DNA from: Pseudomonadota bacterium
GTDB lineage: Bacteria > Pseudomonadota > Alphaproteobacteria > Rhizobiales > Devosiaceae
Assembly (NCBI GenBank): GCA_023390785.1
Contig: JAEWCE010000326.1
Location: 1-12,894 of the forward strand
DNA: 12,894 nt
Reading direction: 5' to 3'
A program made the translations under genes and the position numbers. Positions 6,873 through 12,894 of this stretch are shown one piece after another. The number at the start of each line of letters is the position of its first letter. Within the stretch, counting starts at the first letter, position 1. The notes below the pieces were generated by a model. That model was not told where the DNA came from. It made no database searches and saw nothing but the letters and a program-made list of their open reading frames with translations.

Positions 6873-6894
6873 ATAACCCAACACGTTGGGTTAT
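6873..6894. promoter_or_regulatory. Palindromic operator-like site before the DUF4160/DUF2442 pair
   Basis: The perfect inverted repeat has 10-bp arms ATAACCCAAC (6873-6882) and GTTGGGTTAT (6885-6894) separated by two bases. It fills the space between the stop of the esterase-like gene (6895) and the DUF4160 ATG (6864). The two-base spacer is too tight for an RNA hairpin of full length and no T-run follows on the minus strand, so a binding site for a dimeric repressor fits better than a terminator. Self-regulation by the pair's own product is inference. Confidence 0.55.
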
Positions 6895-7881
6895 TCAATC
6901 GGGCAGGCTGAACTCCAGCAGCAGGCTGCGTTCCCAGTCGTTGAAATTGTTGTCCGAGACCAGCGTGATGCGGGTTTCACCGGCGGGGGTCTGGTGCACG
7001 GCCAGGCCTTCCATGTTGTCGATGTCGCCGCCGGTCAGCTCGAACAGCACCTCGCCCTTGAGCTCGGCGCCGGGCCGCACCTCGGCGGCGGGAACACGCA
7101 CCAGCCGCATGGCGAAGTTGATCAGCACCACGCCGCGTTCGAGCACCAGCAGATCGCCGTTGGGCAGGAAGGCGCAGTCGGTGGGCGCCGTGGCGCTGCC
7201 GGAGCGATAGCTCAGCGGCCCCTTGTCGTTGCGCCCGAGCAGCCAGGCGGCGTGTAGGCCGTCGCCGACGATGACGCCCTCGGTCAGCAGCAGGGTCGAG
7301 CCGGCCACCGGCGAGGCGGGTGGCGCCACGCACACCGCCTCGAGCGATTCGTTGGTGCGCGTCTTGGTCAGCCAGTCGGGAATGGCGACTTCCGTGGCCG
7401 GTCCGGTAGGCACCCCATTTTCGACGCGGAAGTCGGCGACGCGGGTCAGGTTCTCGAAGCCGACGCGCACCACCGGCGTCTTGCCCGGCTGCTGGATCAC
7501 CGTCAGCGCCTCCGCATCGCGGGCAAAGGCACGCGGCAGGTCGGCACCCTTGGAATTCTGGATCGGCTTGATGGTGACGCCGATCAGCGACAGGGGCGCA
7601 CCCTTGTCGTCGTAGAGCAATTGGCCGGAGACGAAATTGCCGCGGTCCGAGACCATTACCAGCCGGCCCTCGGCGCCGACGAAGCCGACGCCGGAGAGGC
7701 CACCGAAAGTGTCGGTGACGCTGTTGAGCTCGAGCCCGCCGCGAAACACCAGGCCCTGGGTCCGTTCGCCCAGGCCGACGCCGGCAAAGCGCGACAATTG
7801 CACGGCATTGACCGTCACATCCTCGGCGAGGGCAGGGGAGACGAGAAGCAGGGCGGCCAGCGCCGCCGCGCAACGCCTCAT
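6895..7881 (-). CDS. Esterase-like activity of phytase family protein, exported
   Basis: The product is 328 aa. The ATG at 7881 overlaps the cobT stop as ATGA, giving translational coupling, and begins a signal peptide (MRRCAAALAALLLVSPALA, cleavage near residue 19). The mature part resembles the phytase-like beta-propeller family: FGGLSGVGFVGAEGRLVMVSDRG (about 59-81), ARDAEALTV (120-128), NESLEAVCV (177-185), PTDCAFLPNGDLLVLERG (233-250) and IDNMEGLAV with LVSDNNFND (287-315). The acidic DxEAL, ESLEA and NMEGLA motifs are likely metal-binding positions by family analogy. It is expected in the periplasm. The substrate is unknown, and actual phytase or esterase activity is not shown by sequence. 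It is the last gene of the cobS-MTase-cobT run, and a homologue near cobT is common in Rhizobiales. Confidence 0.85.
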   Translation of the reverse strand: MRRCAAALAALLLVSPALAEDVTVNAVQLSRFAGVGLGERTQGLVFRGGLELNSVTDTFGGLSGVGFVGAEGRLVMVSDRGNFVSGQLLYDDKGAPLSLIGVTIKPIQNSKGADLPRAFARDAEALTVIQQPGKTPVVRVGFENLTRVADFRVENGVPTGPATEVAIPDWLTKTRTNESLEAVCVAPPASPVAGSTLLLTEGVIVGDGLHAAWLLGRNDKGPLSYRSGSATAPTDCAFLPNGDLLVLERGVVLINFAMRLVRVPAAEVRPGAELKGEVLFELTGGDIDNMEGLAVHQTPAGETRITLVSDNNFNDWERSLLLEFSLPD

Positions 7882-9767
7882 GCGTAGCGCGACCGGCGGA
7901 CCTCGCCCGGCGGTTCTTCGTCGAACAGTGCGGCCAGCTCGTCGGTCAGGGCGCCGGCCAGCTCCTCGGCATCGAGCAGCGTCACGGCGCGGCGATAATA
8001 GCGAGTGACGTCGTGGCCGATGCCCACCGCAACCAACTGGATCGGCGTTCTGGTCTCGATGTCTTCGATCACCTGCCGCAAATGCGCCTCGAGATAGTTG
8101 CCGGCGTTGACGCTCTGCGTCGAGTCGTCGACCGGTGCACCGTCGGAGATAACCATCAGGATGCGGCGATTTTCGGACCGCGCCATCAGACGCTTGCGTG
8201 CCCAGTCCAGCGCTTCGCCATCGATGTTTTCCTTCAGCAGCCACTCGCGCATCATCAGCCCGAGATTGCGCCGGGCGTGGCGCCACGGCTCATCGGCGCC
8301 CTTGTATATGATGTGGCGGATGTCGTTGACGCGGCCGGGATTGGCGGGCCGGCCGGCTTCCAGCCAGGCCTCGCGGCTCTTGCCGCCCTTCCAGGCGCGG
8401 GTGGTGAACCCCAGGATCTCGACCTTGACGCCGCAGCGCTCGAGCGTGCGCGCGAGAATGTCGCCGCAGATCGCGGCGATGGTGATCGGCCGTCCGCGCA
8501 TCGAGCCGGAATTGTCGATCAGCAGCGTCACCACGGTGTCGCGGAAATCGGTGTCGCGCTCGTGCTTGAAGCTCAGCGCGCCGAGCGGATCGGTGACCAC
8601 GCGGGTCAGGCGCGCGGTATCGAGCAGGCCCTCTTCGAGGTCGAACTCCCAGCTGCGGCTCTGCTGCGCCATCAGCCGGCGCTGCAGCTTGTTGGCAAGC
8701 CGCGCCACGGCGCCGGCCAGGCTCTCGAGCTGCTTGTCGAGCAAGGCGCGGAGCTGGTCGAGCTCCTCGGGCGGGCAGAGTTCGGCGGCCTTGACGATCT
8801 CATCGAACTTCTGGGTGAAGATCTTGTAGTTGAACTGGTTGGAGAATTCCTTGGCGTTGGCGCCGGGCGGCGGCAGCGGCGCCTCGTCGCCAGCCTCGCC
8901 GGGCTGGTCGTCGTCGGTTTCGGTGAAGTCCTGGTCGGCGCCGTCGGTCTCGCCGGTCTCGTCGCTGTCGCCAGGCGCCTGATCCTCTTCGGCCTCGGCA
9001 TCCTCGCTCTCGCCCTCGCCCTGCTCGGGCGTCTTGTCGTCGTCCTGGCCGCGCTCGGGATCCTGGTCGTCGCCATTGTCGTCATCGCTGTCGCCATCGG
9101 CGTCGTCGAGTTCGCCTTCCGGAACGAGGTTCAAGTCGCGGAGCACGTGCTTGGCGGCGCGCGCGAACAGGTCCTGGTTCTCGTATTGCTGCAGCAGCGA
9201 GGTCAGCGACAGCCCCGCCTTCTGCTCGATCTCCTTCTTCCACAGCTCGACCAGGGCGTTGCCCGAGGGGGGAATGGCCACCCCGGCCAGTTTTTCGCGC
9301 AGGATCAGGCCCAGGGCCTCGGCCAGCGGCGCATCGTCCTTGTTGGCGACCTCGGCCAGATTGGCGCGGAACAGGCGGTCGTCCAGCATCTCGTGGATGT
9401 TGCCGGCCATGCCCGGCATGCGCAGGCACCCCAGCGCCTCGACCCGCGCCTGCTCGAGTGCATCGAAAGCGGCACGCGCCTCCGGCTCGGCGGGCGAGCG
9501 CCGGCGGTGCACATCGGGATCGTGGCTCGCCAGGCGCATGGCCATGGCGTCGCCCTGGCCGCGTGCAATTGCGACGTCGCGGCGGGTCGGCAACCGCGGC
9601 AAATTAGCGAGCCGTGCCTTGTCGGAGGTCAGCAGCGGCCGGTCGGCCGAAAAGCTCACCTCGAGCTCGGGCTTGGCGGCGATGGCGCGCACCGCCGCGC
9701 CCATGGCACTCTTGAACGCCTGGGTGGTGTCGGGCTTGTTGGCCTTGCTGCGCGGAGGGGTGGCCAT
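7878..9767 (-). CDS. cobT: Aerobic cobaltochelatase subunit CobT
   Basis: The product is 629 aa, the usual CobT length. The ATG at 9767 shares one base with the stop of the methyltransferase gene (TGATG). Residues 1-215 form the CobT N-terminal region. Residues ~217-295 are a strongly acidic, Asp/Glu-rich low-complexity linker typical of CobT and BchD-like subunits. A helical region (304-372) precedes the C-terminal von Willebrand A domain, where DNSGS at 418-422 is the MIDAS motif, with GFTTRAW (453-459) and ISDGAP (540-545) as the other MIDAS loops. With CobS it forms the AAA+ chaperone that drives ATP-dependent Co2+ insertion by CobN into hydrogenobyrinic acid a,c-diamide in the oxygen-dependent cobalamin pathway. 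It acts in the cytoplasm. CobN is not in the window. Confidence 0.97.
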   Translation of the reverse strand: MATPPRSKANKPDTTQAFKSAMGAAVRAIAAKPELEVSFSADRPLLTSDKARLANLPRLPTRRDVAIARGQGDAMAMRLASHDPDVHRRRSPAEPEARAAFDALEQARVEALGCLRMPGMAGNIHEMLDDRLFRANLAEVANKDDAPLAEALGLILREKLAGVAIPPSGNALVELWKKEIEQKAGLSLTSLLQQYENQDLFARAAKHVLRDLNLVPEGELDDADGDSDDDNGDDQDPERGQDDDKTPEQGEGESEDAEAEEDQAPGDSDETGETDGADQDFTETDDDQPGEAGDEAPLPPPGANAKEFSNQFNYKIFTQKFDEIVKAAELCPPEELDQLRALLDKQLESLAGAVARLANKLQRRLMAQQSRSWEFDLEEGLLDTARLTRVVTDPLGALSFKHERDTDFRDTVVTLLIDNSGSMRGRPITIAAICGDILARTLERCGVKVEILGFTTRAWKGGKSREAWLEAGRPANPGRVNDIRHIIYKGADEPWRHARRNLGLMMREWLLKENIDGEALDWARKRLMARSENRRILMVISDGAPVDDSTQSVNAGNYLEAHLRQVIEDIETRTPIQLVAVGIGHDVTRYYRRAVTLLDAEELAGALTDELAALFDEEPPGEVRRSRYA

Positions 9768-10516
9768 CAGTGGGGGCGCCCCTCGGGCTTGTGCACCGCG
9801 ACCAGAAGGAACATCGGGCGGGCGAGCTCGGTCGTCGCCCAGTCGGGATTGGCCGCGAGCTGGGCTTCGCTCGGGCGCCACTCCTCCATCGCCTTGTAGG
9901 CGAACCCGGCAGCGGCGAGCGTATTGAGCATGGTGGCGATGGTGCGGTGGTACTTCACCACGCCGTCGACGATCCAGTCGGTGCGGCGCGGACCTTCGAG
10001 GCTGTAGTCGGCGATGGCGAACGCGTCGCGGCCGTTGGCGGCCGGCGCCCATTCAGGCACGGCGCGCGCGGCATAGACGGGATGTTCGACCGAAAAGACC
10101 AGGTCGCCACCGGGCACCAGCGCTGCGTGCAGCATGGAGGCGAGGCGGGCAAAATCGGCGAGGTAGTGGAAGGTCAGCGTGCTGACCACGAGGTCGGCGC
10201 CCAACGGCGCCAGCACCAGCGTGTCGAGATCGGCGCGGCGATACTCGATTGCGGCATCGGTGGTCGCGGCCCCCGCGGCGGCGAGCATCTTTTCCGACAG
10301 GTCAAAGGCAAGGACGCGCTGCGCGCCCTCAGCCGCAAGCCAGCGGCTCAGATGGCCAAAGCCGCAGCCGAGCTCGACGACGCGCTTGCCGGCGACCGGC
10401 GGCAACAGGGCGCGAAACGACTCCCACTCCGCGGTGCCCTCGAGGCCGAGGCGCGAGCGCGGGAAGTCGCTGTAGCCGGCAAAGAACGCCGGATCGTCGT
10501 AGATGTTCTGCGCCAT
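9767..10516 (-). CDS. Class I SAM-dependent methyltransferase
   Basis: The product is 249 aa. The ATG at 10516 lies 17 bases after the cobS stop; the longer in-frame extension overlaps cobS and was rejected. Motif I is VVELGCGFGHLS (46-57), motif II includes AFDLSEKML (70-78, acidic residue at 72), and RADLDTL (94-100) and LVVSTLTFHYL (109-119) follow as motifs III and IV, the Methyltransf_11 / UbiE-like arrangement. The C-terminal third (VEHPVYAAR, then DWIVDGVVKYHRTIATMLNTLAAAGF) resembles small-molecule methyltransferases. It binds S-adenosylmethionine; the acceptor is unknown. It lies between cobS and cobT, genes that are usually close neighbours, and its stop overlaps the cobT start, so it is probably co-translated. 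It does not resemble the corrin-ring methyltransferases (CobI, CobJ, CobM, CobF, CobL), which have a different fold. Confidence 0.87.
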   Translation of the reverse strand: MAQNIYDDPAFFAGYSDFPRSRLGLEGTAEWESFRALLPPVAGKRVVELGCGFGHLSRWLAAEGAQRVLAFDLSEKMLAAAGAATTDAAIEYRRADLDTLVLAPLGADLVVSTLTFHYLADFARLASMLHAALVPGGDLVFSVEHPVYAARAVPEWAPAANGRDAFAIADYSLEGPRRTDWIVDGVVKYHRTIATMLNTLAAAGFAYKAMEEWRPSEAQLAANPDWATTELARPMFLLVAVHKPEGRPH

Positions 10517-10533
10517 CGCTGCCCAGCGTCCGA

Positions 10534-11511
10534 TCAGGCGGTGACCGCCAAATTCGCGGCGCTCTCCGGCAGGTCCTCGCCGAACACGCGCTGGTAGAAT
10601 TCGGCCACCACGGGGCGCTCGAGTTCGTCGCACTTGTTGAGGAAGGTGAGCCGGAAGGCGAAACCCAAATCGCCGAAGATCTGCGCATTCTCCGCCCAGG
10701 TGATCACCGTGCGCGGGCTCATCACCGTCGAGAGGTCGCCATTGATGAAGGCCTGGCGCGTGAGGTCGGCCATGCGCACCATGTTGGCCACGGTCTTGCG
10801 GCCCTTCTCGTTCTGGTACGACTTGGCCTTGGCGAGCACGATGCCGGCTTCCTTGTCGTGCGGCAGATAGTTGAGCGTGGTGACGATCGACCAGCGGTCC
10901 ATCTGGCCCTGGTTGATCTGCTGCGTGCCATGATAGAGGCCCGACGTGTCGCCGAGGCCGATGGTGTTGGTGGTGGCGAACAGGCGGAAGGCCGGATGCG
11001 GGGTGATGACCCGGTTCTGGTCGAGCAGCGTCAGCCGGCCCGAGGCCTCGAGCACGCGCTGGATCACGAACATCACGTCGGGGCGGCCGGCGTCGTACTC
11101 GTCGAACACCAGCGCGATGTTGTTCTGCACCGCCCAGGGCAGGATGCCGTCGCGGAATTCCGTGACCTGCTTGCCATCCTTGAGCACGATCGCGTCCTTG
11201 CCGACGAGGTCGATACGGCTCACATGCGCGTCCAGATTGACGCGGACCAGCGGCCAGTTGAGGCGCGCCGCGACCTGCTCGATGTGCGTCGATTTGCCGG
11301 TGCCGTGATAGCCCTGCACCATGACCCGGCGATTGAAGGCGAAGCCGGCGAGGATGGCGAGGGTGGTATTGCGGTCGAACAGGTAATCGGGATCGGTCGG
11401 GGGCACATGCGGATCGGTTTCCGCATAGCCCTTTACCTTCATGTCGACGTCGATGCCGAAGGTCTCGCGGACGGAAAATTCCTTGTTCGGCAGGTTCGTA
11501 TAATCGGCCAT
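10534..11511 (-). CDS. cobS: Aerobic cobaltochelatase subunit CobS
   Basis: The product is 325 aa, standard for CobS. The ATG at 11511 begins MADYTNLPNKEFSVRETFGID, the conserved CobS N-terminal segment, which fixes the start despite a weak ribosome site. It is an AAA+ ATPase: Walker A GYHGTGKST (67-75), Walker B IALVFDEYD (132-140), sensor-1 ATTNT (179-183) and a probable arginine finger in MDRW (R206). It assembles with CobT into the ATP-hydrolysing complex that activates CobN for cobalt insertion into hydrogenobyrinic acid a,c-diamide. It is the first gene of an apparent operon with the methyltransferase, cobT and the esterase-like gene. I saw no B12 riboswitch upstream. Confidence 0.98.
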   Translation of the reverse strand: MADYTNLPNKEFSVRETFGIDVDMKVKGYAETDPHVPPTDPDYLFDRNTTLAILAGFAFNRRVMVQGYHGTGKSTHIEQVAARLNWPLVRVNLDAHVSRIDLVGKDAIVLKDGKQVTEFRDGILPWAVQNNIALVFDEYDAGRPDVMFVIQRVLEASGRLTLLDQNRVITPHPAFRLFATTNTIGLGDTSGLYHGTQQINQGQMDRWSIVTTLNYLPHDKEAGIVLAKAKSYQNEKGRKTVANMVRMADLTRQAFINGDLSTVMSPRTVITWAENAQIFGDLGFAFRLTFLNKCDELERPVVAEFYQRVFGEDLPESAANLAVTA

Positions 11512-11658
11512 TTTCTGGGACTCTTGAGGAGCTTCGGGGCGGCAGGGCGCGCCCGAGGGAGTTCGGGCTCTATAGCAGCATCGTTTCGGGGTGGGTAGGG
11601 GCCGGTTTCGGCGCCGCCTTGCATCGCTGATATGGGCCGTTTCGCCGCGATTCCAAGG

Positions 11659-11692
11659 GTTTTGCCGCCGGACACCGGTAGGCTGGCAAAAC
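11659..11692. repeat. Long inverted repeat between cobS and the DUF1127 gene
   Basis: GTTTTGCC (11659-11666) and GGCAAAAC (11685-11692) form perfect 8-bp arms around 18 bases. Within these, GCC (11667-11669) can pair with GGC (11681-11683), or CCGG with CCGG across ACA. It lies about 70 bases before the DUF1127 start and about 150 bases before the cobS start. It could be a leader hairpin of the DUF1127 mRNA or an operator for the divergent pair; neither is proven. Confidence 0.5.
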
Positions 11693-11761
11693 TTTCGCCA
11701 TCGATGTCGATACGCGCCGGCGCGGCTCGTCGTGAAGGCAGAACACCCGATGGAGAAACAG

Positions 11762-11977
11762 ATGACCTTCGCCGATTTCGTCCCCTCCCACCACATCACC
11801 ATGGCGCCGGGCGCCAACCTTGTCGCCGCTGTTGCCGGCTGGATCGGCGCCCGCCAGGCCCGCCGCCGGCGGGCGGCTGCACTGCAGGAGCTGCTGTTCG
11901 CGCCCGAGCATCGGCTGCGCGACCTCGGCATCAGCCGCGAGGAGCTGGTGCGGACCATGGAAATTCATCGCAAGTAA
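11762..11977 (+). CDS. DUF1127 domain-containing small protein
   Basis: The product is 71 aa from ATG 11762, preceded by GGAG (11752-11755) with 6 bases spacing. An in-frame ATG at 11750 would add MEKQ, but it overlaps that ribosome site. A hydrophobic stretch (ANLVAAVAGWIGA, 18-30) is followed by an Arg-rich patch (RQARRRR) and then the DUF1127 signature LQELLFAPEHRLRDLGISREEL (41-62). Small arginine-rich DUF1127 proteins are abundant in Alphaproteobacteria, and some have been linked to RNA turnover and to phosphate or carbon metabolism. The role of this copy is unknown. It is divergent from cobS, with the inverted repeat at 11659-11692 in its upstream region. Confidence 0.85.
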   Translation: MTFADFVPSHHITMAPGANLVAAVAGWIGARQARRRRAAALQELLFAPEHRLRDLGISREELVRTMEIHRK

Positions 11978-12038
11978 GGTCTCGCCATCGCCACAATGCG
12001 ACCTATATGCAGCCTTCCCTCAAACCGGGAGGCGGCCG

Positions 12039-12894
12039 ATGGACGGCGACCACGATATCAGGCTCGGCATCGTCCGCGGCATCAGCTACGGCGTTTTCGG
12101 ACCACCCGGCGAATTCATGCCGCAGATGCGGGCGCTCGGAGCGCGTGTCGCGCGCGCCTACATCACCTGGAACCAGGTCGAACCCGAGCCGGGCCGCTAC
12201 GACTGGAGCGCGGTCGATGCGCTGCTCGCGCAAATCGAACCGGGCGACGAGATCTGGCTGACGGTGGTGTCGGCCTCGCGCTGGGCGACGAGCACCGCCA
12301 GCGACTTCCTGCCGGCCTCGCCCGCCAAGGAGCCGTCCTCTTATGCGCTGTTCGTCGGTGCCCTCGCGGCCCATTGCGCCGGCAAGATCACCTATTGGCA
12401 ATGCAACAACGAGCCGTCCAATGCCGGGCTATGGGCTGGCAGCGCAGAAGTCTATGCGACGCAGGCCGCGGCATTCGCCAAGGCAGTGCGGTCGGCCGAC
12501 AGCAGTGCGACGATCGTGCTCGGCGGCTGCGGCTACGACGTGCTCTCGGCGCCGGCCGATGGACCCGCGCGCGTGTTCTTCGACACGGTGCTGGCTGCGG
12601 CGGGCGATGCTTATGATTTGTTCGACGTGCACCTCTACGACGATCCGGCGGCGATCGCGGGCCACATCGGCGCGGTGCGGGCCATGATGCGCAAGCACGG
12701 CGCCGACAGGCCGGTGGTCGTGGGCGAGTATGGCGGGCCGACGCTGCTCGGCTTCCCGCAGCTCGAGCCGGTGATGCAGCAGGTGATGATGCAGGCCTTC
12801 AGCGGGCAGGGGCCGTCGCTCGACTCCACCGAACTGGCCCAGCCGGCCGAGACCCCCGACCGCGCGGCGCTGCGCATGCTCTATGCACGCATGG
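12039..12894 (+). CDS. Glycoside hydrolase-like TIM-barrel protein (clan GH-A type), partial
   Basis: The frame is open from ATG 12039 to the window edge, giving 285 residues without a stop. GGGAGG (12027-12032) lies 6 bases upstream, a strong ribosome site. No signal peptide is seen, so it appears cytoplasmic. Early motifs include RGISYGVFGPPGEFMPQMRALGARVARAYITW (13-44) and NQVEPEPGRYDWSAVDALL (45-63), the usual beta-1/beta-2 region of GH5/GH39/GH42-like barrels. QCNNEPSNAG (121-130) has the Asn-Glu pair of the acid/base strand (E125), and VVVGEYGGP (226-234) supplies a candidate nucleophile (E230). These positions match clan GH-A retaining glycosidases by analogy. FDVHLYDDP (195-203) fits the strand between them. 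The family and substrate cannot be fixed without the C-terminus. Confidence 0.78.
   Translation, partial: MDGDHDIRLGIVRGISYGVFGPPGEFMPQMRALGARVARAYITWNQVEPEPGRYDWSAVDALLAQIEPGDEIWLTVVSASRWATSTASDFLPASPAKEPSSYALFVGALAAHCAGKITYWQCNNEPSNAGLWAGSAEVYATQAAAFAKAVRSADSSATIVLGGCGYDVLSAPADGPARVFFDTVLAAAGDAYDLFDVHLYDDPAAIAGHIGAVRAMMRKHGADRPVVVGEYGGPTLLGFPQLEPVMQQVMMQAFSGQGPSLDSTELAQPAETPDRAALRMLYARM

Noticed and set aside
6873..6894. The palindrome as terminator of the esterase-like gene
   Set aside because: The spacer is two bases and no T-run follows on the minus strand.
8013..9899. 628-codon open frame on the plus strand
   Set aside because: It is the antisense shadow of cobT; its long Leu/Val run is merely the complement of the Asp/Glu-rich linker of CobT.
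11549..11576. cobS promoter with GCTATAGAG as -10 and the GCCCGA/TCGGGC hairpin
   Set aside because: The -10-like sequence is good but no -35 is visible at 16-18 bases, so a promoter call was not made; the 6-bp hairpin is weak.
10249..11598. 449-codon open frame on the plus strand
   Set aside because: It is antisense to cobS and the methyltransferase, both of which have clear motifs in the minus frame.
11512..11761. Cobalamin riboswitch upstream of cobS
   Set aside because: I looked for the B12 box (GCCACTG) and its surroundings on the minus strand and found none; the leader is also short for this riboswitch.

Overview
The window is high-GC, tightly packed chromosomal DNA. It most likely comes from an alphaproteobacterium of the order Hyphomicrobiales (Rhizobiales), possibly Devosia-like. 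The order is suggested by a recognisable neighbourhood: an Suv3/MgpS-type helicase, a DUF3108 protein, rpmB (L28), an esterase-like phytase-family protein, and the aerobic cobaltochelatase genes cobT and cobS, plus a DUF1127 protein. The genus is a guess. No rRNA, tRNA, insertion sequence, prophage or CRISPR array was seen.

Layout. (1) 1-2550, minus: the N-terminal 850 residues of a superfamily 2 helicase that runs off the left edge. (2) 2551-3106: a 556-base non-coding divergent region with several short inverted repeats and a degenerate LexA-like box. (3) 3107-4183, plus: a flavodoxin-fold NADPH-dependent FMN reductase-like protein with a five-cysteine cluster. It converges, with a 6-base gap, on a secreted DUF3108 protein (minus, 4190-4978). 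(4) 5083-6221, plus: a good sigma-70 promoter, a structured leader, rpmB, a terminator-like hairpin, a second strong hairpin abutting the ribosome-binding site, and a VUT-family (queuosine precursor transporter-like) gene. (5) 6130-6864, minus: a DUF2442 protein preceded by a DUF4160 reading frame broken by a one-base frameshift, with a 10-bp-arm palindrome just upstream. (6) 6895-11511, minus: the apparent operon cobS, SAM methyltransferase, cobT, esterase-like protein, with the last three linked by stop/start overlaps. (7) 11512-11761: divergent region with a long inverted repeat. (8) 11762-12894, plus: a DUF1127 protein and the start of a clan GH-A-like glycoside hydrolase that runs off the right edge.

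How the genes work together. CobS (AAA+ ATPase) and CobT (VWA/MIDAS subunit) form the chaperone part of the aerobic cobaltochelatase; the large subunit CobN is not in the window. The methyltransferase and the esterase-like protein look co-translated with cobT, but no role in cobalamin synthesis can be deduced. DUF4160 and DUF2442 form a common small gene pair. Its tight overlap, the operator-like palindrome and an AT-hook-like tail resemble a toxin-antitoxin-type module, but this copy appears frameshifted in the first gene.

The least explained signals are the RNA hairpins in front of rpmB and the VUT transporter, the frameshifted DUF4160/DUF2442 module with its palindrome, and the inverted repeat between cobS and the DUF1127 gene. 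Nothing here is clearly a wholly new system.
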